Shown in pieces: positions 7,769 through 16,852 of a DNA stretch of 64,000 nucleotides. The stretch spans positions 1 through 64,000 of the forward strand of contig JAFVGK010000163.1 in the NCBI GenBank assembly GCA_017475035.1, read 5' to 3'. Position 1 is the first letter of the stretch. Each line of letters opens with the position of its first letter. A program made the translations under genes and the position numbers. The notes beneath the pieces are model-generated. The model was not told where the DNA came from. It worked only from the letters and a program-made list of their open reading frames with translations, and did no database searches. This DNA comes from Blautia sp. (lineage in GTDB: Bacteria > Bacillota > Clostridia > Lachnospirales > Lachnospiraceae).

Positions 7769-9547
7769 ATGGATCAGGAGAATAAACAGGAAAAGAAGAA
7801 AAAGACGTTTGTCCATTCCATCCGCACCTATGTGCTTTTGTGGGCTGTTGGCTTTGCCACAGCCCTTGCTTTGCTGGTGTCGGGCATCAGTTACGGTCTG
7901 ACGCAGAAATATCTGAAGCAGACCCAGCGGCAGACGGCCATAAACAGTGTTCAGCTGCTGGGCAGTGAGATCGGGGCGGATCTGGATGATGTCATAAAGC
8001 TGGCTAACTGGATCTGCCTGGATCATACAATCAGTGATTGCCTCAGACAGATGGGACAGGCAAAAGGAGCAGACCGATCTGCCGACAGCCTGCGTACGCA
8101 GTCGGTGGAAGCATGGAATCATCTGAGCGCGGAGCTGAATGCTTCCAGCATCCGGAGCCTGCTGCGGCGTGTGATTGTATCCGTCCCGGACGGAAGCAGC
8201 TTTTTGCAGATCATTCCGGTTTATGACTCGGTGAATCTGAAACAGGGTGCCCGTCTTCTGACGGAACAGGGTTATTTTTCTCAGCTGCTGACAGCCCGGG
8301 ATTTTACCTGGATCGGATTGACAGAATGTATTCTGAGTCCTTTTTATCCGAAAAAAATCATCCCTGTGTTCCGCCCGATCCAGAGCAGTACCTCTACCCA
8401 GGTGGTAGGATGGGTTTATCTGGAAATATCACAGGACCTGGCCGGAAGGCGGCTGGAAAATTATACAATCGCCGAAGATGAAAGCCTTTACCTTACGATA
8501 GGGGAAGGCGGAACGTATCGGTATGAAAAGGGAGAATTTACAAAGGAGGAGCTGCCCCGGGAGGTGGTTTCCTATCAACTGCCTTCCTGCGGATGGCAGG
8601 TATCTCTTCTTCCTTCGCGTCTGGAGCTGAGGGAGCGAAGCCGTTATGATCTGCTGATGATCTCGGTCATCTTTTTTGCGATTCTGATGGCGGGAGCATG
8701 GATGGCACATTCTTTGCGAAGGGTGATAACCCGTCCGGTAACGGCGCTGCTGGAAAAGCTGGACAGGATCGGGCAGGGGGATTTTTCTGCTGATCCCTCG
8801 ATAGAATGGGATAATGAACTGGGAGAAATCGGCAGGGGGATCAATCATCTGTCCGAAAATGTTTCTGCCCTGATGGAAAAAAAGGTGCAGGATGAAAAGA
8901 CGCGTCAGGAGCTGGAATATCGCGTTCTGCAGTCTCAGATCAATCCCCATTTCATGTATAATACCCTGAATACCATCAAATGGATGGCGACGATCCAGGG
9001 GGCCGAAGGGATTGCGGATATGTCCACGGCTCTTTCCCGTCTGCTGAAGAATGTTTCCAAAGAAACAGCCGGCCTGATTCCGGTCAGGAAAGAGTTCAGC
9101 CTTTTGGATGATTATTTTACAATCATGAAGTATCGGTATGGCGGAACGATATCGCTGGAGTATGAGATTGAAGATCCTGACCTGCTCTGCTGCCTTGTGA
9201 ATCGCTTTTGCCTGCAGCCTATTGTGGAGAACGCCATTTTCCATGGGATTGAACCGAAGGGCGGGGCCGGAACCATCCTGGTTCATCTGTATCAGAAGGA
9301 AAGGATGTTGATGCTGGAAGTGAAGGACAATGGAGTCGGAATGGATGAGGCTACCATTCATCGTGTCCTTGCGGGCAGTGCGGAGGACCCTAATGATTTT
9401 TTCAGGCAGCTCGGGATCGCGAATGTGGATCAGAGAATCCGCCATTCCTTTGGAGATGCTTATGGGATCGTGATTGAAAGTGAACCGGGAAATTATACGA
9501 TGATGCGTCTGCGCTTTCCGGTGATCAGGGAGGCTGAAGCATTATGA
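7769..9547 (+). CDS. YesM-type sensor histidine kinase
   Basis: The 592-residue membrane kinase has a first membrane segment at ~23-46, an extracytoplasmic sensing domain of ~250 residues, a second segment at ~294-315, a HAMP linker and a His_kinase module with the phospho-acceptor H394 in INPHFMYNTLNTIKWM. An ATPase domain follows with the N-box PIVENAIFHG and G-box DNGVGM. It is expected to sense the glycan or its binding protein and phosphorylate the regulator at 9544, whose ATG overlaps its TGA. Placement inside the operon implies autoregulated induction. Confidence 0.93.
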   Translation: MDQENKQEKKKKTFVHSIRTYVLLWAVGFATALALLVSGISYGLTQKYLKQTQRQTAINSVQLLGSEIGADLDDVIKLANWICLDHTISDCLRQMGQAKGADRSADSLRTQSVEAWNHLSAELNASSIRSLLRRVIVSVPDGSSFLQIIPVYDSVNLKQGARLLTEQGYFSQLLTARDFTWIGLTECILSPFYPKKIIPVFRPIQSSTSTQVVGWVYLEISQDLAGRRLENYTIAEDESLYLTIGEGGTYRYEKGEFTKEELPREVVSYQLPSCGWQVSLLPSRLELRERSRYDLLMISVIFFAILMAGAWMAHSLRRVITRPVTALLEKLDRIGQGDFSADPSIEWDNELGEIGRGINHLSENVSALMEKKVQDEKTRQELEYRVLQSQINPHFMYNTLNTIKWMATIQGAEGIADMSTALSRLLKNVSKETAGLIPVRKEFSLLDDYFTIMKYRYGGTISLEYEIEDPDLLCCLVNRFCLQPIVENAIFHGIEPKGGAGTILVHLYQKERMLMLEVKDNGVGMDEATIHRVLAGSAEDPNDFFRQLGIANVDQRIRHSFGDAYGIVIESEPGNYTMMRLRFPVIREAEAL

Positions 9548-10818
9548 TATACAAAGTTCTGATCGTGGATGATGAGCCTCTGGTGCAGATCGGGCTGAAA
9601 TCCATACTCTCTCAGGGAATTTCACAGGTGGAAGTGACAGGTACCGCTTCTAACGGCGAGGATGCTCTGGATCAGATCGGCAGACTGCAGCCGGATATTG
9701 TGATTGCCGATATCAGGATGCCTTTGATGTCCGGCCTGGAGCTGCTGAAAGAATCCCGCAGGAAGTATGGGGCGGTTCCTGTTTTTATTATGCTGACTGC
9801 CTACGAAGAATTTGAAATGGCAAGACAGGCACTTTCCGGCCAGGCTGTGGATTATCTGGTTAAAATCGAATTGACGAAGGAACTGCTGAACCGTTCCCTG
9901 GAAAAGGCAATCGTGCGCCTGGATGAGGTGAGGCCGAAAAAGGAGCGGGAAGATAACGGGACATCTACACTGGAAGATCTTCAGCAGAAATTTATGGTAC
10001 GGTTATTGAATGGACAGCTGCAAAACAGGGAAGGGCTGATCAACCAGGCAAAAGAATTAAACCTGGATTTTCATTATGACCGTTATGTTGCTGCGTATGG
10101 CAAAATAGATGGCGGAAATACATCGGGGAATGCTTTCGTCCTGTATACTTCCTGCCTGAATATGACCAGGGAGATTGTGAGACGGTATCTTCCCTGTCAC
10201 GTGGTTTCCAATGATCTTCAGCATTTTACACTGATCTTTCTCTTTGAAGCAAGCCGGGCTATGGCTGATATGATGACCTTGATTCAGGAAGCGGTCGATA
10301 ACACAAGGGATATGGTGGACCGTTATTTCAACGTTTCCCTGTATTTCGGCATCGGCGTAGCCGTAACGGATCCCATGGATATCCCGGACGCTTTTAAGGA
10401 GGCAGTTGCGGCACAGGAGCATGCGGACGATAACAGTCCGGTACGCCTGTTCAGCCATATCGTAGGGGCAAACCGCCGTTCCGGTAAGGATCGGCTGATT
10501 GCCTCGATCCAGGATTATATCAATGAAAACCTTGGGGGAAAGCTTCAGCTGAACGAAGTGGCAGAGGTTTTTGGCCTTTCTCCGGCATATCTTTCGGTTA
10601 TTTTTAAAAAGAACACCGAGATTGGCTTTTCGGAATATGTCTATACACAGAAAATCGAAAAAGCCAAAGAAATGCTTTTAAGCGGCGACATGAAAATATA
10701 TGAAGTGGCAGATGCCCTGGGGTTTGAATCCGCTTTTTATTTTTCAAAGGTATTTAAAAAGGTTGACGGCAAGAGCCCCAGAGAATATATCCAGAGCAAG
10801 GAAGGGCAAGGAGACTGA
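9544..10818 (+). CDS. YesN-type response regulator with AraC DNA-binding domain
   Basis: The 424-residue protein has an N-terminal receiver domain with the acidic pair DDE near residue 9, phospho-acceptor D56 in DIVIADIRMP and K105 in DYLVKI. A middle region of ~180 residues precedes a C-terminal AraC/XylS domain with two helix-turn-helix units (LNEVAEVFGLSPAYLSVIFKK and IYEVADALGFESAFYFSKVF). It overlaps the kinase gene by four bases. The probable target is the promoter at 856. Its stop codon lies in the first bases of a leader repeat, so the last residues GQGD may derive from the insertion. Confidence 0.93.
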   Translation: MIYKVLIVDDEPLVQIGLKSILSQGISQVEVTGTASNGEDALDQIGRLQPDIVIADIRMPLMSGLELLKESRRKYGAVPVFIMLTAYEEFEMARQALSGQAVDYLVKIELTKELLNRSLEKAIVRLDEVRPKKEREDNGTSTLEDLQQKFMVRLLNGQLQNREGLINQAKELNLDFHYDRYVAAYGKIDGGNTSGNAFVLYTSCLNMTREIVRRYLPCHVVSNDLQHFTLIFLFEASRAMADMMTLIQEAVDNTRDMVDRYFNVSLYFGIGVAVTDPMDIPDAFKEAVAAQEHADDNSPVRLFSHIVGANRRSGKDRLIASIQDYINENLGGKLQLNEVAEVFGLSPAYLSVIFKKNTEIGFSEYVYTQKIEKAKEMLLSGDMKIYEVADALGFESAFYFSKVFKKVDGKSPREYIQSKEGQGD

Positions 10819-10870
10819 TTCTGTCTTCGGCAGCCTGCTGCCGAAGCAGCAAAATGCTTGCATTGACAAA
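10810..10870 (+). repeat. Truncated leader repeat between regulator and lyase genes
   Basis: GGAGACTGATTCTGTCTTCG, the stem GGCAGCCTGCTGCC and AAGCAGCAAAAT match the first half of the family. The second half is reduced to ATTGACAAAAAGAGATG. The copy begins at the end of the regulator gene and ends next to the ATG at 10876. Confidence 0.75.
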
Positions 10871-10875
10871 AAGAG

Positions 10876-12879
10876 ATGAAAAGAGATTTATTTAAAACCC
10901 TGTTGTCAGGGAAGAAAGCAGAAGAGATCGATAAGATGGCCCTGGAAGACTGGCTGGCATTTCCGGACGTGGAGAAGCGGACAGTCTGGGAAAATCTGGA
11001 ACCGGAACTTACGGAAGAGCTCATCAGGGCAGGGAGGAAGGCGAAGGAAACGGATTTTCCTCAATTGCTGCTCAGCGATTACCGGGAGCTTTCCCGGAAC
11101 GGCTGCCGCGTTCATTTTGAAGACAAATATTTCCTCCGCCGCAGACTGGTCACCAGGCTGACTGTGGCGGAATGCGTGGCGGATAACGGAGAATTTCTCG
11201 GAAAAATAACAGACGGTCTGTGGATGATTCTGGAAGAAACCTCCTGGTGTCTTCCGGCGCACAACAGCTATATACGTGACACGCCTTTTTTGCCGGTTCC
11301 CGATCCTGCAAGGCCGGTGATCGACCTGTTTGCCGCGGAGTCGGCGGCGATCCTGGGGTTAAGCGAATATCTTTTACGTTCCCGTATGGAGAAGGTCAGT
11401 CCGGTAATCAGAAAATATCTGGATCAGGAGATAAGGATCAGGATATTGGAACCTTATCTTTCCTATCCCTTCTGGTGGAAAGGGGACGGGGTACAAAAGC
11501 TCCTGAACTGGACGCCCTGGATTACGCAGAACATCCTGACAGCCCTGTTTTCCCGGACTCCTGATTTCTGGAGGGAAGGAGAAAAAAAGGCTGTTCTTTG
11601 CCAGGCGGCGCGCTCACTGGATTATTATCTGGACATATATGGTGATGATGGATGCTGCGATGAAGGCGCTCAATACTTCAGCCATGCCGGACTCTGTCTT
11701 TTTGGGTGCATGGACATTCTGGAACGTATTATGATAAGCATCTCTATGGCTTCGGAACAGGTACGTTCTGCAGCTATGTCTTTGCCGAAAAGCCGGGACA
11801 GGAGCAGAATAAAGGCAGATATGAGAGAGGAGCCTTTCATATCTGCCTTAATGGCTCCTGCACCTGCGCGCGGAGCCGGAAGCGGGGAATGCATGAACGA
11901 TTTGTGGAGGGAACCTCTGATCAGGAATATAGCCGCCTATATTTCCAAGATGTATGTCGGGAACGGATATTACCTGAACTTTGCTGACTGTTCGCCTTTT
12001 CCGGGACATCGTACTGCCAGAGATTTTCTGTTTGGTCTGCGGACAGGAAATGAAAAACTGGCGGCCTTTGCCGCCAGGGACTATCGGGAGCAGGAATGGC
12101 CGGACAGGCTGATGGAGGGAGAAGAAAACCTTTACTATCACATCCTGCAGATTTTTTCTCACCGGAAGCTGATGCAGCAGCCGAACTCTGAGCTCGTTCC
12201 GGAAGATTCCTGGTTTGAGAGTACCGGCCTGTTTGTTGTTCGGGATACCCGTTTTTGTCTTGCTGTAAAAGCAGGCTCGAACGCCGACAATCATAATCAT
12301 AATGATGTGGGCTCTGTGATACTGTACCATGACAACAGGCCTTATCTGATCGACCTTGGTGTCGAGACCTATACCGCAAAAACGTTTTCGGAACGGCGGT
12401 ACGAAATCTGGACAATGCAGTCTGCCTACCATAATCTTCCCACCTTTTATGACGGGGAAAAGGCTGTGATGCAGAAAGACGGAGCGGAGTATCATGCTGT
12501 CATAGCAGAAAAATCATCAGGCAGGGAAAAAGCATGGATTGCAATGGAGCTTTCCAAAGCGTATCCTGATCCCCGTATCATCAGCTATCACAGAAAAGTG
12601 ACCCTCTATAAAGGCAGCAGAGTAGAAATAGAGGATGATTATCGGGGATCGCTTTCCTGTGTTCTTTCCCTCATGACCTATGAAGAACCCGTCTGCGAGG
12701 AATCAGATATACGTGTGGGGGAAATCGGAACCGTTAAATTGGAAGGCGCGGAAAGGATAGAAATCGAACGCTGCCCCATAAGGGATCCCAGATTGGCTGC
12801 CGCATGGAAACACGATTGCTTTCGCATCCGGATCTTCTTTAAACAGGGAAAGCTTCTGGCTGCTTTTTACGGTTCCTGA
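10876..12879 (+). CDS. Heparinase II/III-family polysaccharide lyase-like protein
   Basis: The 667-residue protein resembles heparinase II/III enzymes, which cleave uronic-acid-containing chains by beta-elimination and generate the unsaturated ends that GH88 removes. It has an N-terminal helical half (CDEGAQYFSHAG near residue 258) and a C-terminal beta half with the family motif NADNHNHNDVGS (H473, H475, D477), then LIDLGVETYT and the Tyr-rich stretch that follows. No signal peptide is seen, so it should act on imported oligosaccharides. Between the CLFGCMDIL and REPLIRNI motifs lies an extra low-complexity segment of about 50 residues containing a DNA palindrome (11799-11860). The 3' end overlaps the opposite gene by 13 bases. 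Exact substrate is unknown. Confidence 0.85.
   Translation: MKRDLFKTLLSGKKAEEIDKMALEDWLAFPDVEKRTVWENLEPELTEELIRAGRKAKETDFPQLLLSDYRELSRNGCRVHFEDKYFLRRRLVTRLTVAECVADNGEFLGKITDGLWMILEETSWCLPAHNSYIRDTPFLPVPDPARPVIDLFAAESAAILGLSEYLLRSRMEKVSPVIRKYLDQEIRIRILEPYLSYPFWWKGDGVQKLLNWTPWITQNILTALFSRTPDFWREGEKKAVLCQAARSLDYYLDIYGDDGCCDEGAQYFSHAGLCLFGCMDILERIMISISMASEQVRSAAMSLPKSRDRSRIKADMREEPFISALMAPAPARGAGSGECMNDLWREPLIRNIAAYISKMYVGNGYYLNFADCSPFPGHRTARDFLFGLRTGNEKLAAFAARDYREQEWPDRLMEGEENLYYHILQIFSHRKLMQQPNSELVPEDSWFESTGLFVVRDTRFCLAVKAGSNADNHNHNDVGSVILYHDNRPYLIDLGVETYTAKTFSERRYEIWTMQSAYHNLPTFYDGEKAVMQKDGAEYHAVIAEKSSGREKAWIAMELSKAYPDPRIISYHRKVTLYKGSRVEIEDDYRGSLSCVLSLMTYEEPVCEESDIRVGEIGTVKLEGAERIEIERCPIRDPRLAAAWKHDCFRIRIFFKQGKLLAAFYGS
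11799..11860 (+). repeat. Palindrome within the lyase coding sequence, probable in-frame insertion
   Basis: AAGGCAGATATGA (11812-11824) is perfectly mirrored by TCATATCTGCCTT (11837-11849), and outside it CAGGAGC (11799-11805) is mirrored by GCTCCTG (11854-11860). The hairpin is about 20 pairs with a small internal loop. It falls in the extra segment of the protein, which suggests that a palindromic element entered the gene without breaking its frame. Confidence 0.7.
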
Positions 12880-14705
12880 GTGTCTTGTGTTTTTAAAACC
12901 TTCAGAAGGATATCCCGGGCTTTCTGCGTACGCAGAATACCAAACCAGGATAGTTCCGGATGAGCGCCGGATCTGTTTTCAACAATCCTTATGATGTCCC
13001 CGTAACGCAGCGGGGAAGATAACTTTGCAGGCTCACTGCTTTTATTCAGATAAACGAAAAACCCGGAGAGGCAGCTGGTTCTATAGATTAAAACGAAATC
13101 GAGTACCGTAGATCCCATCGGGATTTCCAGGCGTTCCGTAGGTCTTTCTTTTAAGTAGACATAAGTGGGAGGAGCCGATGATTCCGCCCGTGTTTCCAGC
13201 CAGCGGGACAGGACGTGGACAGCCTCCCGCGTATGCAGATATTCAAACCATCGGATCGTAGCGTGCGGGATATCCTCTTTGTCCGGTTCACGGAAGTGAT
13301 CCGAACGGATCACAACGACATCCCCCGCGTTCAGTCTTGTGTGGATAGGAAACACGCAATGGCTACCGTTTATCATGGCGCCTTTACAGCATAATCCCAT
13401 ATCAGGATTGAGCTTAAAAGCCAGATCAAGGACGGTGGCGCCCTTTTCGATCATGGTTAACTGTCCGTCTTCCAGATACACATGGATTTTGGGACGCTCC
13501 GGTTCGTCCGGTTCCGCAAGATTCAGATAGGGCAGATTCACCGTAGGAGTATTGGACCTGCCGTTCAGACCGAAACCGAAGGTACGCTGCATCAGATCGG
13601 ATTCCGTGGAGATAAACAGACGGTAGCGATTATGAAAACGGTCTTCCAGCAGCAAAAAAGGAGAGGCTGTAGTTTTTGCCTTTCCGAATCCTTTAATGAG
13701 GGTACGAAAACGACTGTGATACAATCTGGGATAGAGCTTCATGAAGATGCGGTATTCTTCTCCCTGGTATTCATTACTTACCGTAAAATGAATATTCATC
13801 AGCGGTACATGCTGTTTATCGATCAATCCCGCGATTTCACCGTGAGTCTGAGTGACCGGAAGATTACGGTATATACTGTCCGCACAGCGTTTGTTGAAAT
13901 GCAGAGACAGAATGCCTTCCCGCTCCTCGGGCTTGGCCACAGCCAACACGTCCCGGAAAAACGACATGAAACCTTCCGGACCTGCAATGCTGTAATAATT
14001 GTCATTCAGGAGCTTCTGGTACCTGTCTGTGATAATGTTAAACAAGGGCTCATTCGTAATCTTCATGCACTGAGTTTCCAACTGCTCGGCAAGAACATAG
14101 ACACCCAATTTATAAGCGGCAGGAAGCAATACATGGAGCGTATGCTGCACTTTGGCTTTTTGCTTCTCTTCCGAAACACAATCAATGGTATCGAGATTGT
14201 GCATACGGTCAGCCAATTTAACAAAAAGAGCGCGCAGATTATGATGTTCTAAGATTTCCTTCAGAAATTTATTATCAGACAGGGCATCCACATCAGCCTT
14301 CTGCATTTCAGGATCGGAAGTCTCCTGGGCAGTGATCTGTGTTACTCCGTAAACGGTTGCCGCTATGACAGGCCCAAAGGCAGCGTTTATCTCTTCAATC
14401 GTACAGTCACAGTCTTCTACGGTATCATGGAGAAGAGCCGCGGCGACGAGCTCACTGTCCAGGCCTAAATCTGCCAGGATATAGGCGACTTCAAGCGGAT
14501 GTGTAAGAAAAGGATCTCCACCTTGTCTTCTCTGCCCGTCATGCTTGATATAAGCAAAATCATATGCTTTTTTTAACAGATCTGTATTAGGTCCCGTTCC
14601 TTTTTTCATAGCATTCAGAACATCCCTGAAACGTTTGTCACAGCTATACTGCTCGGAACGGGAAAGATCGGTATTTTTTCTGTATTCATTATATGGATGG
14701 CTCAT
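12867..14705 (-). CDS. RelA/SpoT-like HD hydrolase with two TGS domains and no recognisable synthetase
   Basis: The 612-residue protein starts with an HD domain like the (p)ppGpp hydrolase half of Rel/SpoT: H69 in THPLEVA, H93-D94 in LLHDTVED and D166/N170 in KLADRMHN. The region where a synthetase should follow (~230-390) lacks the usual GR-x-K and Y-x-S-x-H type motifs. It ends with two TGS-like domains (IHVYLEDGQLTMIEKGATVL at ~407 and TYVYLKERP at ~514), instead of one TGS plus ACT. It may hydrolyse alarmones or other nucleotides. The ATG follows a GGGGAGGAGGG carried by a leader repeat. It lies downstream of, and possibly with, the XRE-like regulator. Confidence 0.8.
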   Translation of the reverse strand: MSHPYNEYRKNTDLSRSEQYSCDKRFRDVLNAMKKGTGPNTDLLKKAYDFAYIKHDGQRRQGGDPFLTHPLEVAYILADLGLDSELVAAALLHDTVEDCDCTIEEINAAFGPVIAATVYGVTQITAQETSDPEMQKADVDALSDNKFLKEILEHHNLRALFVKLADRMHNLDTIDCVSEEKQKAKVQHTLHVLLPAAYKLGVYVLAEQLETQCMKITNEPLFNIITDRYQKLLNDNYYSIAGPEGFMSFFRDVLAVAKPEEREGILSLHFNKRCADSIYRNLPVTQTHGEIAGLIDKQHVPLMNIHFTVSNEYQGEEYRIFMKLYPRLYHSRFRTLIKGFGKAKTTASPFLLLEDRFHNRYRLFISTESDLMQRTFGFGLNGRSNTPTVNLPYLNLAEPDEPERPKIHVYLEDGQLTMIEKGATVLDLAFKLNPDMGLCCKGAMINGSHCVFPIHTRLNAGDVVVIRSDHFREPDKEDIPHATIRWFEYLHTREAVHVLSRWLETRAESSAPPTYVYLKERPTERLEIPMGSTVLDFVLIYRTSCLSGFFVYLNKSSEPAKLSSPLRYGDIIRIVENRSGAHPELSWFGILRTQKARDILLKVLKTQDTQEP

Positions 14706-14713
14706 TCACATTT

Positions 14714-14785
14714 CCCTCCTCCCCTCAAAACGAAGTTTTGTACGTTGACTCAATGTCTTCGGATGATGGTTTTGTTCCTTTCTTC
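14714..14785 (-). repeat. Leader repeat in front of the HD/TGS gene
   Basis: Read on the minus strand, it has CATCATCCGAAGACATTGAG, TCAACGTACAAAACTTCG and TTTTGAGGGGAGGAGGG directly before the ATG at 14705. The 5' hairpin half is diverged or replaced. The CAAAAC/GTTTTG mini-hairpin abuts the ribosome-binding site, as in the other copies. Confidence 0.85.
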
Positions 14786-14846
14786 CCTAATGACACCTTC
14801 GCAAGGATGCGCGGATCATGAAAAAGGAAAGCTGCTTCCTGCAGCA

Positions 14847-15920
14847 TTAATCTGCGGCAGAGGCGGGCGATTTGGGATGGAACTGACGAATGTAATGGTA
14901 AAAGGCATCATCGTCATTAAGGGTCGCTACCCTGGTGCGGTAGAGATTTTTTTCGAGAGTGTCATTGATCACGGATTCGATCTGATCCCGAAGAATCGTC
15001 CGCTTCTGCTCCTCAGGAATCAAAGAAGCTATGCCGCTCTCCGCATTGCTATACAGATCTGCTGCCGTATTAACAAGTCCGTCCAGGTACTCATAGACAT
15101 GGAGCTTCGGGTATCCGGGAATGAGAGCCTCTGCGATTTCATCCTTTGAAGATGGAAGGGACGCCCTGGAAAATCCGATGTATTCCATACATGGCTTCGG
15201 CTGGTTGCCGATCGTTGTGGATAACATCAAGCCTAAGCCGCCATAATACATTGCGTTGGTTCCTGTTTCGCGGTGAAGGATAATATAGGCACGGTCCAGG
15301 TCTTCAAAAGAAAATTGAAAGTAAATCTGCTGAAGGGTAATCTCCATAACGCCCCGGTAAAGACGGCGCTCTTCACTGCCTGATTCTTCCATTCGTTTCT
15401 GGGCGACGTACATTCCTCCTTCATCATATGCTTCACGAATATCCTGGTAGATCTGGTCGGACTCTTCTTTGGGAAGATTGAAGAGGGCGAGACATTCATA
15501 ATACTGCCTCTTATTCGGATTCTGGTAGATATAAACGAGACCGGTGGTAAGCGCCATACTGTGAGGCCCTCTTTCCCTTCCGCGGAAAGCCCCGTTTGTC
15601 TGAAAAAAATACACCTCATAAAGACCGACGTACTTTTTACGGACGGCTTCAGAAAACATAGGATTGTCAAGGCCGCCGTTTTCCGCCTCTCTCAGATTGG
15701 TGTAAAGCATGTCATCCATATTATAGCCAAACCTGTCACGGACGTTCGTGAAGAAAGGAATCACGGAAGGAATCGTGCCCTTCGTCAGAATCCGGCTCAA
15801 GGAAGGCTCCGAGATGCCCACTTTAGCGGCCATTTCCTTGTTGCTTTTCAAATGAAACTTCTGCATAAGATAGCTGGTGTTTTTACTTAAATTCGACTGG
15901 ATAATCGCATCGCTAAGCAT
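14847..15920 (-). CDS. XRE-like transcriptional regulator with a large uncharacterised C-terminal domain
   Basis: The 357-residue protein has a helix-turn-helix at ~16-45 (HLKSNKEMAAKVGISEPSLS then RIL), which is characteristic of Cro/C1-type DNA binding. The remaining ~300 residues resemble nothing I can name; they include a FGYNMDDMLYTNL segment typical of XRE linkers and a mixed region with an aromatic motif (YYECLALFNLPKEE) that might be a sensory fold. There are no membrane segments. The next gene in the same direction is the HD/TGS protein 141 bases downstream. Function of the C-terminal part is unknown. Confidence 0.75.
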   Translation of the reverse strand: MLSDAIIQSNLSKNTSYLMQKFHLKSNKEMAAKVGISEPSLSRILTKGTIPSVIPFFTNVRDRFGYNMDDMLYTNLREAENGGLDNPMFSEAVRKKYVGLYEVYFFQTNGAFRGRERGPHSMALTTGLVYIYQNPNKRQYYECLALFNLPKEESDQIYQDIREAYDEGGMYVAQKRMEESGSEERRLYRGVMEITLQQIYFQFSFEDLDRAYIILHRETGTNAMYYGGLGLMLSTTIGNQPKPCMEYIGFSRASLPSSKDEIAEALIPGYPKLHVYEYLDGLVNTAADLYSNAESGIASLIPEEQKRTILRDQIESVINDTLEKNLYRTRVATLNDDDAFYHYIRQFHPKSPASAAD

Positions 15921-15980
15921 TTGAGTACCTTCCTTTCTAAATTAAATGAATAGATTTAAATGCAACAGATCATCTGATAA

Positions 15981-16120
15981 TATGATTCAGGCGACAGAAG
16001 GTCATGCAAAAATGAGCTCGCTCATTTTTGCATGAGATTGGGTCGCCCACAGACACGAGGAAGCAGCCATTTTGCACTATTTATTCTTGACTTTGCAAAT
16101 CTTTCTGTGCAAAATGAGCG
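15981..16120 (+). repeat. GATTCAGG-family palindromic repeat, partner of 1-140
   Basis: It starts TATGATTCAGGCGACAGAAG, contains the same 15-base palindrome arms (CATGCAAAAATGAGC) and ends GTGCAAAATGAGCG. It is the inverted near-identical partner of 1-140. Downstream, AATGAGCGGATTCCGAGTGG and the GAATCAGGCTTTTGTCGATG block near 16167 recur in part at 25348-25410 and 30190-30280. Confidence 0.9.
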
Positions 16121-16635
16121 GATTCCGAGTGGCTGTAGGATCGCGAGAGCAGCTCCGCTGCGAAGCGATCCGTAGAATCAGGCTTTTGTCGATGCAATCA
16201 TAATATGTTAATGTGTCGTCCAACAGAAAAAATCTGATCTGTGAATCGATACTGTCCAACAAAAAGATGATGAAATAATAAAACCTGAACCACTTGCATG
16301 AGAAAACTTTGCCCGGCGATGAGGCTGGCAGGACCGACTCGCCGGGAACAACAGCATAAGGGGTTTGCTGGACAAAAACCCGACAATAGAAAAATAATAC
16401 AAATATTATGTGATAAAACGAGACAAACGAGATAATTGGTTGATATTTTGACAGTATATACATTGCAAAGAAATTTGTCAACCCCTAAAACCGGCTTTCA
16501 ATATTAAATTTGAAATTTCAACAAAGAAATTTCAGATCTGAAATGTCATGTCGTTTTTTGACGGTTAAACCAATACCCGTGAACACAGACATCCGTTGTG
16601 GGAAATAATAAACCACAGATCAGCTTTCAAATACA
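16121..16635. other. Non-coding A/T-rich gap with several small palindromes
   Basis: No convincing gene is seen. There is an eight-base hairpin CCCGGCGA (16312-16319) with TCGCCGGG (16339-16346), a perfect 16-base palindrome ATTTCAGATCTGAAAT (16529-16544) that could be an operator, and a doubled GAAATTTC just before it. The first part continues the repeat composite that starts at 15981. Confidence 0.5.
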
Positions 16636-16711
16636 GCCCGGCTGTTATTTTTAGCAGAGCGAATGTGACATCGATCCGGAAGCCGGTGAAAGCCCTGCAG
16701 CTTATCGTCAA
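16636..16711 (+). repeat. Fragment of the CTCGGCT MITE-like element
   Basis: Only the right arm is present: CGGCTGTTATTTTTAGCAGA, GCGAATGTGACATCGATCC and a degraded GGAAGCCGGTG end. The left arm is missing, so this looks like a decayed copy. Confidence 0.75.
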
Positions 16712-16747
16712 GCTACTGCACATTCCGATGTTCTCTAAGAAAACAGA

Positions 16748-16776
16748 TTGAAAATACCCCGAAAGGGTGCTATCAT
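16748..16776 (+). promoter_or_regulatory. Sigma-A promoter for the aldo/keto reductase gene
   Basis: TTGAAA (16748-16753) and TATCAT (16771-16776) are separated by 17 bases. The GTG start of the reductase follows at 16853, which leaves a leader of about 70 bases. Confidence 0.65.
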
Positions 16777-16852
16777 AACAAGGAAACAAACGACATCATC
16801 CCACATCAGATATATAACACTTTTTATTACGCGATCAGAAGGGAGGAAAAAG

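Noticed and set aside
8429-9445. Long minus-strand open frame opposite the sensor kinase gene
   Set aside because: It lies wholly within the kinase gene, has no ribosome-binding site and gives a protein of unusual composition. It is a by-product of codon bias.
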